A stretch of DNA of 24,806 nucleotides from a bacterium (lineage in GTDB: Bacteria; SZUA-79; Acidulodesulfobacterales; Acidulodesulfobacteraceae): NCBI GenBank assembly GCA_021813595.1, contig JAKAKF010000047.1, positions 1 through 24,806 of the forward strand. The letters run 5' to 3'. This document shows, piece after piece, positions 1-8,958 of the stretch. The notes beneath the pieces are model-generated. The model was not told where the DNA came from. It worked only from the letters and a program-made list of their open reading frames with translations, and did not search any database. The number at the start of each line of letters is the position of its first letter. Position 1 is the first letter of the stretch. The position numbers and the translations under genes were made by a program.

Positions 1-57
1 GATATATATTTAGCCAAGCTTCAAAGAGACATAGGGAGGAATAGATATGGAGAATAA
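1..57 (+). other. possible 3' end of an upstream gene
   Basis: Two frames run in from the window edge. Frame 1 stays open and stops with TAA at 55-57, overlapping the emrA start by 11 nt. Its tail reads DIYLAKLQRDIGRNRYGE, loosely like the C-terminus of a TolC-type outer-membrane protein, which would fit an emrAB neighbour. Frame 3 stops with TAG at 42-44, just before the emrA ATG. Frame 2 stops at 11-13. The sequence is too short to decide which frame, if either, is coding. Confidence 0.25.
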
Positions 58-1174
58 AACAAATGAAGGTGCCGTAAACACCGTTACTGCAGATAATGGC
101 GCCGATAAAAATACCGGCGGCAACGGCAACGGCAAAAAAAACAGAATAAAAAAGAAATACGTTTTAATAGCAATAATCGTAGTTCTAATTATCGGGACGA
201 TTTTTGAACTTCATAATATCGAATTTTCATTCTCCCATGTTTCGACAAGCGACGCTTTCGTGGACGGGAGCAGCGCTATAGTGCCTGTTGCTCCTCAGGT
301 CAAGGGTAAAGTCGTAAAAGTATACGTCAAAGAAAATCAATTCATAAAAAAAGGGCAGCCGCTTTTTAAAATAGACCAGTCCGATTATATTCAGGACGTA
401 AACAGGTCGCTCGCCGGTTTTAAGGCCAGCAAAAAACAGATAAAACAGATATCGATTTCTATTTTAGTCCAGAACAGCGCTCTTGCAAAAGCAAGATATC
501 AGCTTAAAGCAGACGAAGCTTTAGAAAAATTAGACCGTCAGAATTATATAAGATACAGAAATCTTTATGAAGGAAAGGCCGCTTCAAAACTTATGTTCGA
601 TGAAATGGCTACAAAATACAAGATGACTTTGGCAAAAGTCGGCGCAGACGAAGCGAATCTGACACAGATTGCCGCAAGCATAGCGGAATTAAGGACGGCT
701 TTAAAATCAAGGGTTTTCTTTGCAAAGACGGCGCGCGCCGCCTATAAAATAGCCCAAATTAATCTGCACAGAACGATAGTTTATGCGCCATGCAACGGAT
801 ATGTGACGAAAAAGAACGTAAACGTTGGAAGTTACGTTATGCCCGGCATTCCTTACCTTAATGTAGTCAATCTTCGCAAAGTCTGGATAGTGGCTAATTT
901 TAAAGAGTCGGACATTGATAATATAAAAATAGGCGCGCCGGTTATTATAACAGTCGATGCTTATCCGGGCGTTACTTTTCACGGAAAGGTTTCGAGTTTT
1001 CAATCGGGAACCGGTTCGGTTTTTAGCCTTCTTCCGCCGGAAAATGCGACGGGAAACTATATAAAAGTAGTACAGAGGGTTCCTGTAAAAATTAATTTAA
1101 ACAAAGAATTTTACTCTAAGACTCCTCTGTATCCGGGACTATCAGTAGAACCGTTCGTTAAAATAGAAAAATAA
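47..1174 (+). CDS. emrA: EmrA/HlyD-family membrane fusion protein (efflux adaptor)
   Basis: Periplasmic adaptor that would link an inner-membrane MFS pump to an outer-membrane channel. At 375 aa the length is normal for EmrA. A polar, Gly/Asn-rich cytosolic tail (residues 1-37) is followed by one membrane anchor (about 38-54). The first biotin/lipoyl half (VAPQVKGKVVKVYVKENQ) follows, then a long helical hairpin (about 110-230), the second lipoyl half (YAPCNGYVTKKNVNVGSYV) and a beta-barrel ending in YPGLSVEPFVKIEK. The PxNGYV and VWIVANFKESDI signatures are typical of EmrA. The start at 47 has a strong AGGGAGGA ribosome site at 33-40. An EmrB-type transporter follows after 130 bp, so the two probably form one drug/toxin export pump. 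The substrate cannot be read from sequence. Confidence 0.92.
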   Translation: MENKTNEGAVNTVTADNGADKNTGGNGNGKKNRIKKKYVLIAIIVVLIIGTIFELHNIEFSFSHVSTSDAFVDGSSAIVPVAPQVKGKVVKVYVKENQFIKKGQPLFKIDQSDYIQDVNRSLAGFKASKKQIKQISISILVQNSALAKARYQLKADEALEKLDRQNYIRYRNLYEGKAASKLMFDEMATKYKMTLAKVGADEANLTQIAASIAELRTALKSRVFFAKTARAAYKIAQINLHRTIVYAPCNGYVTKKNVNVGSYVMPGIPYLNVVNLRKVWIVANFKESDIDNIKIGAPVIITVDAYPGVTFHGKVSSFQSGTGSVFSLLPPENATGNYIKVVQRVPVKINLNKEFYSKTPLYPGLSVEPFVKIEK

Positions 1175-1181
1175 ACTTAAA

Positions 1182-1270
1182 GGAAAAGGTGTCAGATTTT
1201 ATTTTACGCATACGAAAAAAAACAATTAACTATGAAAGATTTTGCGTAAAATTAATCTGACACCTTTTCC
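1182..1270. repeat. 89-bp inverted-repeat element in the emrA-emrB gap
   Basis: The left arm (1182-1210) and right arm (1243-1270) are near-perfect reverse complements. Seventeen outer bases (GGAAAAGGTGTCAGATT) match exactly, then TT on the left faces A on the right, then ten more bases (ATTTTACGCA) match. The 32-nt centre is AT-rich and non-coding. The outer CACCTTTTCC is followed by a second ACCTTTTCC at 1271-1279. It looks like a miniature mobile or REP-type element rather than a terminator, since no T-run follows on either side. From memory, GGTGTCAGATT-type ends occur at IS200-like/REP-associated transposase repeats; that link is unverified. In emrAB mRNA it would fold into a stem of about 27 bp. 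Confidence 0.8.
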
Positions 1271-1304
1271 ACCTTTTCCATAATGATGGATTTAGATTAT
1301 TAAC

Positions 1305-2852
1305 ATGAATTTAAAAAATAAATGGCTGATAGTTTTAGCGGTAATTCCAAGCACTACGCTATACAGTATGGATATGAGCGTAGTAAACGTCGCCCTGCCC
1401 TATATACAGGGCGCAATGGATGCCTCGATAGAGCAGGTTACATGGGTCGTTACGGGTTATATGCTTTCCGGCGTTATTCTAATGCCTTTGGTAAGTTTTT
1501 TTAGTTCGCGTTTCGGCAGGAAAAATTATTACATATCTTCCGTTTTTTTATTTACCGTAAGTTCCTTATTGTGCGGTCTTTCATGGAATTTAGACTCCAT
1601 AGTTCTTTTCCGCCTCCTGCAGGGCGTAGGCGGCGGAGCCCTTATACCTTTGTCGCAGACCTACCTTGCCGAAAATTTTGAAAAAAAAGAACAGGGCAAG
1701 GCTATGGCGATATTCAGTCTTGCGATAGTTTTAGGCCCTGCAATCGGCCCTTATATAGGCGGCTGGATAGTAACGAATTATTCCTGGCCGTGGGTATTTT
1801 ACGTTAATCTTCCCATAGGACTTTTAAACCTTATACTTATTTATTTAATAATCGAAGACCATCCTTTGATGAAGAGGATAAAAGGAAACGTAGATTGGCT
1901 CGGTATAATTTTTTTAACCGTAGGACTCGGTGCAATGCAGATTGTTTTAACAGACGGTCAGTATAAAAACTGGTTTTCTTCAAGCTATATAGTGAATCTA
2001 ACAATTACATCGGCAGTCGCTTCGGTATTTTTCGTTATAACGGAACTCATAGTGGAAAATCCTGCGGTTAACATTAAAGTTTTAAAAGATATAAATTTAT
2101 CGGCTAATTCTTTTTTGTCTATGGTTTTTAGCCTCGGAATATTCGGAAGCCTGTTTCTTCTGCCGATGTTTTTGCAAAAAATAATGGGGTATTCCGCATA
2201 CGATGCAGGCATTGCTATAATGTCGAGGGGTCTTGCTATGGTTATAAGCATGCCGCTTGCAGGCAGGCTGTTTAACAAAGTAGGTCCCAAAATTTTAGTT
2301 TTCATAGGGTTTATTTTATCTATTATATCTTCGATTCAGATAGGCTCTATGAGTCTTAATATGGGATTCTGGGATGTTTTTTGGCCACAGTTTACGCAGG
2401 GTTTAGGCTTCGGATTGATAATAGTTTCTCTTATGACGTCTTCTTTGATTACCCTTGATAATAAATATAAAATAGACGGAGCCGGTTTGTTTAATCTGAT
2501 TAGGCAGGTTGCCGGTTCGATAGGCATCGCTATACTGGCTACGATGATAGATAACAATACTCAGATGGCGCATTCCGTTCTAGTACAAAACATTAGCGGC
2601 AATACGCAGACGATGTTATCTTTAAGGAGAGCCGCTCAAATTACGCATTCGTTTGTGTTTTACCCTCCCGTCAAAAAGGTTCTTGCCTTAATTAACGGTA
2701 TGGTAACTCAGCAATCTACCATGATTGCGTTCAATTTGGCATTTATATTTATGGCAGTTTGTTTTGCAGTATCTATACCGGTTATTTTCCTGCTTAAGGG
2801 TTCAAAAAGCGCAAAAGACAAAAACGGCTCCTCCTCTATTACCCTTGAATGA
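1305..2852 (+). CDS. emrB: EmrB/QacA-type MFS drug:H+ antiporter (DHA2, 14 TM)
   Basis: Inner-membrane proton-driven exporter, probable partner of the EmrA adaptor upstream. The 515 aa length and hydrophobic profile fit the 14-helix DHA2 family. Motif A-like LVSFFSSRFGRKNYYISS lies between helices 2 and 3. RLLQGVGGGALIPLSQTYL marks helix 4, and the antiporter motif C is seen in LGPAIGPYIGGWIVTNYSW. The N-terminal SMDMSVVNVALPYI is the usual DHA2 helix-1 signature with its conserved Asp. No clear Shine-Dalgarno precedes the ATG; a TAGATT box lies at 1293-1298. A polar tail rich in Lys and Ser ends the protein. The substrate is unknown. Confidence 0.93.
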   Translation: MNLKNKWLIVLAVIPSTTLYSMDMSVVNVALPYIQGAMDASIEQVTWVVTGYMLSGVILMPLVSFFSSRFGRKNYYISSVFLFTVSSLLCGLSWNLDSIVLFRLLQGVGGGALIPLSQTYLAENFEKKEQGKAMAIFSLAIVLGPAIGPYIGGWIVTNYSWPWVFYVNLPIGLLNLILIYLIIEDHPLMKRIKGNVDWLGIIFLTVGLGAMQIVLTDGQYKNWFSSSYIVNLTITSAVASVFFVITELIVENPAVNIKVLKDINLSANSFLSMVFSLGIFGSLFLLPMFLQKIMGYSAYDAGIAIMSRGLAMVISMPLAGRLFNKVGPKILVFIGFILSIISSIQIGSMSLNMGFWDVFWPQFTQGLGFGLIIVSLMTSSLITLDNKYKIDGAGLFNLIRQVAGSIGIAILATMIDNNTQMAHSVLVQNISGNTQTMLSLRRAAQITHSFVFYPPVKKVLALINGMVTQQSTMIAFNLAFIFMAVCFAVSIPVIFLLKGSKSAKDKNGSSSITLE

Positions 2853-2875
2853 TATAAGCATTTCAAGTAAATTCG

Positions 2876-2912
2876 TTTCAAACTTTCAAACTGAAAATTA
2901 ATATTGTATAAT
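2876..2912 (+). promoter_or_regulatory. candidate promoter region before the PBP gene
   Basis: TATAAT lies at 2907-2912 within a near-palindrome (TTGTATAATATACAA, 2905-2919). A weak -35 (TTTCAA, 2884-2889) sits 17 bp upstream. It overlaps a tandem 8-bp repeat TTCAAACT (2877-2884 and 2885-2892) and a small inverted repeat TTTCA-AAC-TGAAA (2884-2896), either of which could be a regulator site. A second TATAAA box at 2953-2958 lies only 8 nt before the start codon. Which box is used cannot be decided from sequence. Confidence 0.4.
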
Positions 2913-2966
2913 ATACAAATGTCCGTAAATTTATTGCGGAATTAAATAAATTTATAAAATATTTTT

Positions 2967-5354
2967 ATGAAAATTAAAAACGATAAAAAAACTAAAGGAA
3001 GTAATTCTAACACGCCAAAAACCAAGAAAAAAAAATTAACTAAGATAATTATTTCGGCTATACTGATTATAATTTTTGCACCCGTCGTTATTCTGACCGT
3101 ATTATATTTTCTTCTTGCCTCTACAGTTCCAAGTATTAATACTTTGAAAGACTATCATCCGCAGGAAGTCAATTACGTATATTCGGCAAGCGGCAAATTA
3201 GTAGGTTATCTTGGTTCCGTCAACAGAGAGGTAGTACCTTTTTCCGAAATTCCTTTACAGGTAAGGGAGGCTTTTCTCGCGGCGGAAGACAAAAATTTTT
3301 ATAATCAAGGGCCGCTTGATTATAAAGCAATAGCAAGGGCTTTTTTCGTTAATCTTTTTGAGGGGCATATAGTGGAAGGCGGTTCTACTATAACCCAGCA
3401 GGTAGCAAAAACTATTCTCGTTCCTTATCAAAGAACGTATATTTGGAAACTGAGGGAAGCAATTTTAGCATACAGGGTTGCGGATAATTTATCTAAAAAC
3501 GATATATTAAATATCTATCTTAATCAGATTTATTTGGGCAACAATGCCTATGGAATACAGGCGGCTTCGCTGACATACTTCGGGGTGCCCGTATGGAAAC
3601 TCACCCTGCCGGAAGCCGCTATGCTCGGCGGATTGCCGCAGGCCCCGTCTTTTTTAGACCCGTATATTCATTATAAAGATGCGAAAAGAAGACAGAAATA
3701 TGTGCTGTTTCAGATGGCAAACGACGGATTTATAACGAAAGCTCAGGCCGAACAAGCTTATAAAACAAAGCTTGTTTTTAGGAATTTTTTTCAATATTAC
3801 GGCGTAGCGCCCTATTATCTCGCCTTTATTAAACAGGAAATTATAAGCAAATACGGCAAGGCGGTTTACAAAGAAGGCGGCTTAAAAATATACGCTGCAT
3901 TAAGCGCAAGGGCGCAGATGTATGCGGATAAAGCGGTTAAAGCCGGTTTATCCAAGCTTTCCCACGAATACGGCTACACAGGGCCTTTGCATAAATATTC
4001 TTACGGCGAAATGCTCAGTAAAATAAAAGACGAAAAAAACCGGATCGATTATTTATATGAAGGCGGTTTATATAAAGGTTTTGTTACGTCGATTTCTAAA
4101 AACGGTCAAGTTGCCTATGTATCGGTAGGAAAATTTAAAGGAATACTTCCCGTTTCTAATATGAGATGGGCATCCCATTTTCAAAGATACGTTTATTTTG
4201 CATACAGAACCATCAATAACGTTAATCAGGCTTTAAAACCGGGTTACGAAATACTAGTCAAATTTGACGGATGGAATAAAGATCATATACCGGTTTTTTC
4301 TTTGGAAGAAAAAGACGTTATAGAGGGAGCTTTGGTTTCGTTAGACCCCAAAAACGGTTTTGTGCGGGCAATGGTCGGCGGAATAAGCTTTCGTCAGACT
4401 CAGTTTAACAGGGCGCTTTACGCTAAAAGGCAGACCGGTTCCGCTTTTAAGCCCATAGTATATGCCGAAGCCCTTACGGAAGGTTATACCCCCTCATCTA
4501 TTATCAATAATACCCCTGTAATATATCCTACCGGAGTGCCCGGAAAATATTATAAACCGCACAATTTCTCAAGAAGATTTACAGGTCCTACTACGCTTCT
4601 TATAGGACTGGCGCATTCTATAGACGTGGTGGCAGTCAAACTGCTTAAAAAAGTAGGAATAGATAAAGTTGCGCATCTTGCAAACGAAATGGGTATTCAT
4701 CACGTAGTTAGAAACTTAACTATGGCTCTCGGTTCTTCAAGCGTGCGCCTTATAGATTTAACGGATGCTTATACGTCGTTTGCAAACGGAGGCAAAGAAT
4801 GCAAGCCGGTTTTTATAATTAAAATATTGACTCCCGGCGGAAAAGAGCTTTATAGTTATACTCCTAAATGCAGGCAGGTTTTATCGCCTCAAGTCGCCTA
4901 CGTTCTGACGAATATGCTGGAAAGGGTTATAACTAACGGAACCGGAGTTACCATCGCAAATATCAGGAAAATTACGCCATACGTAGCCGGCAAAACCGGC
5001 TCTTCAAGTCAGTATAGGGACGGCGTATTTATGGGATATACTTCTTCTTTGGTCACAGGGGTCTGGACGGGTCTGGACGATTTTCATTCTATGGGCAGGT
5101 TTATGGTTGGGGCTATAACCGCGGCGCCTATATGGAACGCTTATATGTCCAAGTCGCTTCTTATTTATCCGCCTCGGGCATTTTCTATACCTAAAGGAAT
5201 AGTTTTTTCGGAAATTAATCCGCATACCGGTTTAATAGCGGATTCTAACTATAAAGACCCGGTACTTATGCCCTATATTAAAGGCACCGAACCTACTGAA
5301 TCAATAAAGAAGAAAAAGATTAAAAACCCGCAGTCGTTTTTCGGATTATTTTAA
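2967..5354 (+). CDS. mrcA: class A penicillin-binding protein 1A (glycosyltransferase + transpeptidase)
   Basis: Polymerises and cross-links peptidoglycan from lipid II at the outer face of the inner membrane. At 795 aa it is a normal class A PBP. A Lys-rich cytosolic tail is followed by one anchor helix (about 25-52). The GT51 domain has its catalytic Glu107 in EDKNF, then GGSTITQQVAKTIL and IYLNQIYLGNNAYGIQAAS. The penicillin-binding domain has SxxK as S492-AFK-K495 and KTG as K676-T-G in AGKTGSSSQYRDG. The middle motif, normally SxN, reads S551-I-D553 (context AHSIDVVAVKLL), an Asn-to-Asp change. The insert between the GT51 and TP domains matches the PBP1A OB-like region. No Shine-Dalgarno is visible before the ATG. 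mrcA is used by analogy; PBP1A versus PBP1B type was judged by domain order only. Confidence 0.92.
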   Translation: MKIKNDKKTKGSNSNTPKTKKKKLTKIIISAILIIIFAPVVILTVLYFLLASTVPSINTLKDYHPQEVNYVYSASGKLVGYLGSVNREVVPFSEIPLQVREAFLAAEDKNFYNQGPLDYKAIARAFFVNLFEGHIVEGGSTITQQVAKTILVPYQRTYIWKLREAILAYRVADNLSKNDILNIYLNQIYLGNNAYGIQAASLTYFGVPVWKLTLPEAAMLGGLPQAPSFLDPYIHYKDAKRRQKYVLFQMANDGFITKAQAEQAYKTKLVFRNFFQYYGVAPYYLAFIKQEIISKYGKAVYKEGGLKIYAALSARAQMYADKAVKAGLSKLSHEYGYTGPLHKYSYGEMLSKIKDEKNRIDYLYEGGLYKGFVTSISKNGQVAYVSVGKFKGILPVSNMRWASHFQRYVYFAYRTINNVNQALKPGYEILVKFDGWNKDHIPVFSLEEKDVIEGALVSLDPKNGFVRAMVGGISFRQTQFNRALYAKRQTGSAFKPIVYAEALTEGYTPSSIINNTPVIYPTGVPGKYYKPHNFSRRFTGPTTLLIGLAHSIDVVAVKLLKKVGIDKVAHLANEMGIHHVVRNLTMALGSSSVRLIDLTDAYTSFANGGKECKPVFIIKILTPGGKELYSYTPKCRQVLSPQVAYVLTNMLERVITNGTGVTIANIRKITPYVAGKTGSSSQYRDGVFMGYTSSLVTGVWTGLDDFHSMGRFMVGAITAAPIWNAYMSKSLLIYPPRAFSIPKGIVFSEINPHTGLIADSNYKDPVLMPYIKGTEPTESIKKKKIKNPQSFFGLF

Positions 5355-5389
5355 TTAATACAGGATAATTTTTATAAAATATACAGCTA

Positions 5390-6442
5390 ATGGATAAATT
5401 GAATAATTTAGTTGACGGATACGGCAGAAGATTAACGTATCTTAGAATAAGCGTTACCGACAGGTGTAATTTAAGATGCGTTTACTGCATGCCGGAATCA
5501 GGCGTTGTCCTCATCAATCACGAAGATATTATTTCATATGAAGATATCTTAAGGCTAGCGCGCATTCTTTCAAAGCACGGCGTAAACAAAATCAGGATTA
5601 CCGGAGGGGAACCTTTAGCACGAAAAGGCTTAACGGGCTTTGTGCAAAAACTTTCGGAAATAAAAGATATCAGCGATATTTCTATGACCACGAACGGCAT
5701 TCTTTTCGATAAGTATGCTCACGGCTTATTCGATGCGGGATTAAAAAGGATAAATATAAGTTTAGATTCCTTAAACGAAGAAAAGTTCAAAAGAATTACC
5801 AGAACAGGCGGACTTGAAACCGTCTTGAAGAACATAGAGCTTGCAAAAAAAATAGGCTATAATCCGGTTAAAATCAATACGGTTTTAATAAGAGGAGTCA
5901 ACGACGACGAAATTATAGATTTCGTAAATTTTGCAAGAAAATTTGAACTTAATTTAAGATTTATAGAATATATGCCGATCGGAGGAAATATAGCGGATGC
6001 CGTGTCTTCGCAAGAGATTGAAGAAAAAATAAAATTAGAGTTTGAAGATTTTAAGCCCAAAAAATCAAAAATAAAATATAATAACGTATCGGACGAAAAT
6101 GTTTACGATAATAAATTAAGCCTTTACGACGGCGTAAGCAGGCTGTTCGGTTTTGACGGCAATGATGCGGTTATAGGTTTTATAAGTCCTATGTCTGAGC
6201 ATTTTTGCGGCGATTGCAACAGACTAAGGCTGACGGCATCCGGAAATCTCAGGCTATGCCTTTTTTACGACGATGATTACAACATTAAAGATCTTTTAAA
6301 GGAAAGCGACGACGAAATTGTTTTCGAAAAAATTTCTAATATCGTCAAGTTAAAGCATTTCAAGCATAACTTTAACGAAAAAACGGAAAAGAAAGGAGAT
6401 ATATCCTGGGCTAACGATTTTATGAACTCAATCGGCGGATAA
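5390..6442 (+). CDS. moaA: GTP 3',8-cyclase MoaA (molybdenum cofactor biosynthesis)
   Basis: Radical SAM enzyme that converts GTP to 3',8-cyclo-7,8-dihydro-GTP, the first step of molybdopterin synthesis. The SAM cluster motif is C26-NLR-C30-VY-C33. ITGGEPLARKG is the SAM-binding GGE motif. The second, substrate-binding cluster is CGDC-x13-C in HFCGDCNRLRLTASGNLRLC. The protein ends in the di-glycine tail SIGG needed for MoaA activity. At 350 aa the length is slightly above the usual 320-340 because of a short charged insert (about 215-240). No Shine-Dalgarno is visible; TATAAA at 5373-5378 lies 11 nt before the ATG. No other moa/moe gene is in the window. Confidence 0.95.
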   Translation: MDKLNNLVDGYGRRLTYLRISVTDRCNLRCVYCMPESGVVLINHEDIISYEDILRLARILSKHGVNKIRITGGEPLARKGLTGFVQKLSEIKDISDISMTTNGILFDKYAHGLFDAGLKRINISLDSLNEEKFKRITRTGGLETVLKNIELAKKIGYNPVKINTVLIRGVNDDEIIDFVNFARKFELNLRFIEYMPIGGNIADAVSSQEIEEKIKLEFEDFKPKKSKIKYNNVSDENVYDNKLSLYDGVSRLFGFDGNDAVIGFISPMSEHFCGDCNRLRLTASGNLRLCLFYDDDYNIKDLLKESDDEIVFEKISNIVKLKHFKHNFNEKTEKKGDISWANDFMNSIGG

Positions 6443-6455
6443 TAATCAATTTGTA

Positions 6456-6484
6456 ACGGTGACGTAATTGAATTCCGTCACCGT
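6456..6484. repeat. 29-nt palindrome upstream of gyrA (core AATTGAATT)
   Basis: Arm ACGGTGACG (6456-6464) faces CGTCACCGT (6476-6484). The centre TAATTGAATTC itself continues the symmetry as AATT-G-AATT. That gives 13 of 14 paired positions around a single central base, with one T/C mismatch. No T-run follows, so it is not a standard terminator. It has the same size and core as the palindrome at 9976-10004, read on the opposite strand, but different arms. Confidence 0.85.
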
Positions 6485-6522
6485 ATTTAAAATATATATA
6501 AATAATACTGAGGAGAAAAATT

Positions 6523-8958
6523 TTGGAGCAAACAAGCATTATCAACATTAACATCGAAGACGAGATGAGGCAGTCCTACTTAGATTACGCGATGAGCGTT
6601 ATTATAGGCAGGGCGCTTCCCGAAGTAAAAGACGGATTAAAGCCCGTTCACAGAAGAATTCTTTTTGCTATGAACGAAATAGGCAACGATTTTAATAAGC
6701 CGTATAAAAAATCCGCAAGAATCGTCGGAGACGTTATAGGTAAATATCATCCGCACGGCGATGCGGCGGTTTACGATGCAACCGTCAGGATGGCGCAGGA
6801 TTTTTCTTTAAGATATCCTCTAGTCGACGGACAGGGAAACTTCGGTTCTATAGACGGAGATCCGCCTGCGGCTATGAGATATACGGAAATAAGGATGACT
6901 AAGCTTTCGTCTTTCCTGCTTGACGATATAGATTTTGAAACCGTAGATTTTACTCCGAACTACGACGGTTCTTTGCAGGAGCCCGCCGTATTACCGGCCA
7001 AATTTCCGAATCTTTTAGTAAACGGTTCGTCGGGAATAGCCGTCGGCATGTCTTCAAATATACCACCGCATAACCTTACGGAGGCAGTAGATGCGGTTCT
7101 CTATTACATAGATAATTCCGAATGCTCTATAGACGACATTATGCAAATAATTAAAGGTCCGGATTTTCCTACCGGAGGCATTATTTACGGTTATTCAGGA
7201 ATCAATAATTATTTTAACACTGGAAGAGGGCTTGTTAAAGTAAGGGCAAAACATCATTTTGAAAAAGCAAAAATAATTATTACCGAAATACCTTACCAGG
7301 TCAACAAGTCTAAAATACTTGAACGCATAGCCGAACTAGTAAAGGAAAAAAAGATAGAAGGCATATCGGATCTTCGCGACGAATCGGACAGAGAAGGAAT
7401 GAGGGTAGTTATAGAGCTGAAAAGAGACGCAAACGAAACCGTAGTAATGAATAATCTATTTAAACATACTCAGCTTGAAGAAACTTTCGGGGTAATTTTC
7501 CTTGCGATAGTAAATAATCAGCCTAAGATTTTAAATATAAAGGATATGCTGGCTCTTTTCGTAGATTTTAGAAAAGAAGTCGTAACGAAAAGAACGATAT
7601 TCGAACTGAAAAAAGCCGAAGCCCGTCTTCATATCTTGGAGGCATTTAAAGTCGTAGCGCAAAATATAGACGAAGTTATAGAACTCATTAAAACTTCGGC
7701 GTCTCCTTCCGCCGCCAAAGAACGCCTTATGCAGAAATACAGCTTTTCCGAAATTCAGGCGCGGGCGGTACTTGACTTAAAATTGGAGAAAATCACCAAC
7801 CTTGAACGCGAACATATAATTAAAGAATATGAAGAAATATTGGATAAAGTAAAAAAGCTAAGAGAACTGCTCGCCAGCGAAAAACTTATAAAAGACGTAA
7901 TAAAAGAAGAGCTTAAGATTATAAGGGAGAAATTCGGCGACGAAAGAAAGACGGAGATAGTGCCGGAAGAAAACGAAACCGAACTGATAGACCTCATTCC
8001 AAATGAAGCGATGATCGTTATGATGACCGAAAACGGTTATATAAAAAGGACCAAACTTTCGACTTTTAAGGCTCAAAACAGAGGAGGCAAAGGTCAGACT
8101 GGCATAAAATCCAAAGAAGAAGATTTCGTAGCAAGCTCTTTTTGCGCAAATACGCATGATAATATTCTTTTCATTTCTAACTTTGGAAACGCCTATAAAT
8201 TAAACGTTTACTCTATACCGGAAACTCTTAAAACCTCGAAAGGCAAACCGATAGTAAATCTTCTTAACTTGAAAGAAAAGGAAACCGTTTCGTCCGTGCT
8301 TCCCATTAAAAGTTTCGACGTTAATTATTCTATCTTTATCGCGACTAAAAAGGGGCAGATAATAAAAACATCTTTGGATAAATTTGCGAATATCAGAAAA
8401 AACGGTTTAATAGCCATAAAACTTAAAGAAGGCGACGAAGTCATAAGTACTCGGATAGTGGACAATGCCTTAAAAAATCAGCTTGTCGTAATCGCCACTA
8501 AAAACGGAAAATCCCTTTGCGCGGACGTGGATAATTTTAGAACGCTTGGAAGGGGAGCTATGGGCGTAAGAGGCATAGCGCTTTCAAAAAACGACGAGGT
8601 AGTGTCTATGGACGTGCTTTCTTCGGAAAACGATTATCTTGTCTCTATAACCGAAAAAGGTTACGGTAAAAAAACTATCATGACCGAATTTAGGAAACAG
8701 AGCAGGGGCGGCAAAGGGATAATCGCCGTTAAAACAGGAGCGAGAAACGGATTCGTAGTATCCGTTCTTAAAGCTTCCGGAGACAACGATATAATATTAA
8801 TAACTTCCAACGGTAAAATTATCAGGATTAACGAGTCTAATTTGAGAAGCATAGGAAGAAACACGATGGGCGTTAAATTAGTCAATTTGGACGAAACCGA
8901 AAGAGTCGTCAGCGCAGTAATATCATCAAACGATTTGATGACGGAAGATCATGAATAA
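6523..8958 (+). CDS. gyrA: DNA gyrase subunit A
   Basis: Breakage-reunion subunit of DNA gyrase, which introduces negative supercoils with GyrB. At 811 aa it is a normal GyrA. The N-terminal winged-helix/tower has [11 protein letters not shown], and the catalytic Tyr120 is in AAMRYTE (E. coli Tyr122). The quinolone-resistance region reads [10 protein letters not shown], with Ala81 where E. coli has Ser83 and Asp85 matching Asp87. The C-terminal beta-pinwheel carries a GyrA-box-like QNRGGKG and later repeats [15 protein letters not shown] and GRNTMGVK, which favours GyrA over ParC. It starts with TTG at 6523, preceded by GAGGAG (6510-6515) at 7 nt; [15 protein letters not shown] is the expected N-terminus. 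The last 8 nt overlap gpsA. gyrB is not in the window. Confidence 0.96.
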   Translation: MEQTSIININIEDEMRQSYLDYAMSVIIGRALPEVKDGLKPVHRRILFAMNEIGNDFNKPYKKSARIVGDVIGKYHPHGDAAVYDATVRMAQDFSLRYPLVDGQGNFGSIDGDPPAAMRYTEIRMTKLSSFLLDDIDFETVDFTPNYDGSLQEPAVLPAKFPNLLVNGSSGIAVGMSSNIPPHNLTEAVDAVLYYIDNSECSIDDIMQIIKGPDFPTGGIIYGYSGINNYFNTGRGLVKVRAKHHFEKAKIIITEIPYQVNKSKILERIAELVKEKKIEGISDLRDESDREGMRVVIELKRDANETVVMNNLFKHTQLEETFGVIFLAIVNNQPKILNIKDMLALFVDFRKEVVTKRTIFELKKAEARLHILEAFKVVAQNIDEVIELIKTSASPSAAKERLMQKYSFSEIQARAVLDLKLEKITNLEREHIIKEYEEILDKVKKLRELLASEKLIKDVIKEELKIIREKFGDERKTEIVPEENETELIDLIPNEAMIVMMTENGYIKRTKLSTFKAQNRGGKGQTGIKSKEEDFVASSFCANTHDNILFISNFGNAYKLNVYSIPETLKTSKGKPIVNLLNLKEKETVSSVLPIKSFDVNYSIFIATKKGQIIKTSLDKFANIRKNGLIAIKLKEGDEVISTRIVDNALKNQLVVIATKNGKSLCADVDNFRTLGRGAMGVRGIALSKNDEVVSMDVLSSENDYLVSITEKGYGKKTIMTEFRKQSRGGKGIIAVKTGARNGFVVSVLKASGDNDIILITSNGKIIRINESNLRSIGRNTMGVKLVNLDETERVVSAVISSNDLMTEDHE

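Noticed and set aside
1182..1270. Rho-independent terminator between emrA and emrB
   Set aside because: The arms are far longer than usual, the loop is 32 nt, no T-run follows, and the two genes are expected to be co-transcribed.
5355..5389. Molybdenum-cofactor riboswitch before moaA
   Set aside because: The gap is only 35 nt, too short for a moco riboswitch and without the needed stems.
7755..8157. Two overlapping minus-strand open frames inside gyrA
   Set aside because: They are antisense to a well-conserved GyrA tower/pinwheel region and show Ser/Phe-rich composition typical of antisense frames.
6523..8958. ParC (topoisomerase IV A) instead of GyrA
   Set aside because: GyrA-box-like QNRGGKG and several pinwheel repeats are present, and the overall sequence follows GyrA.
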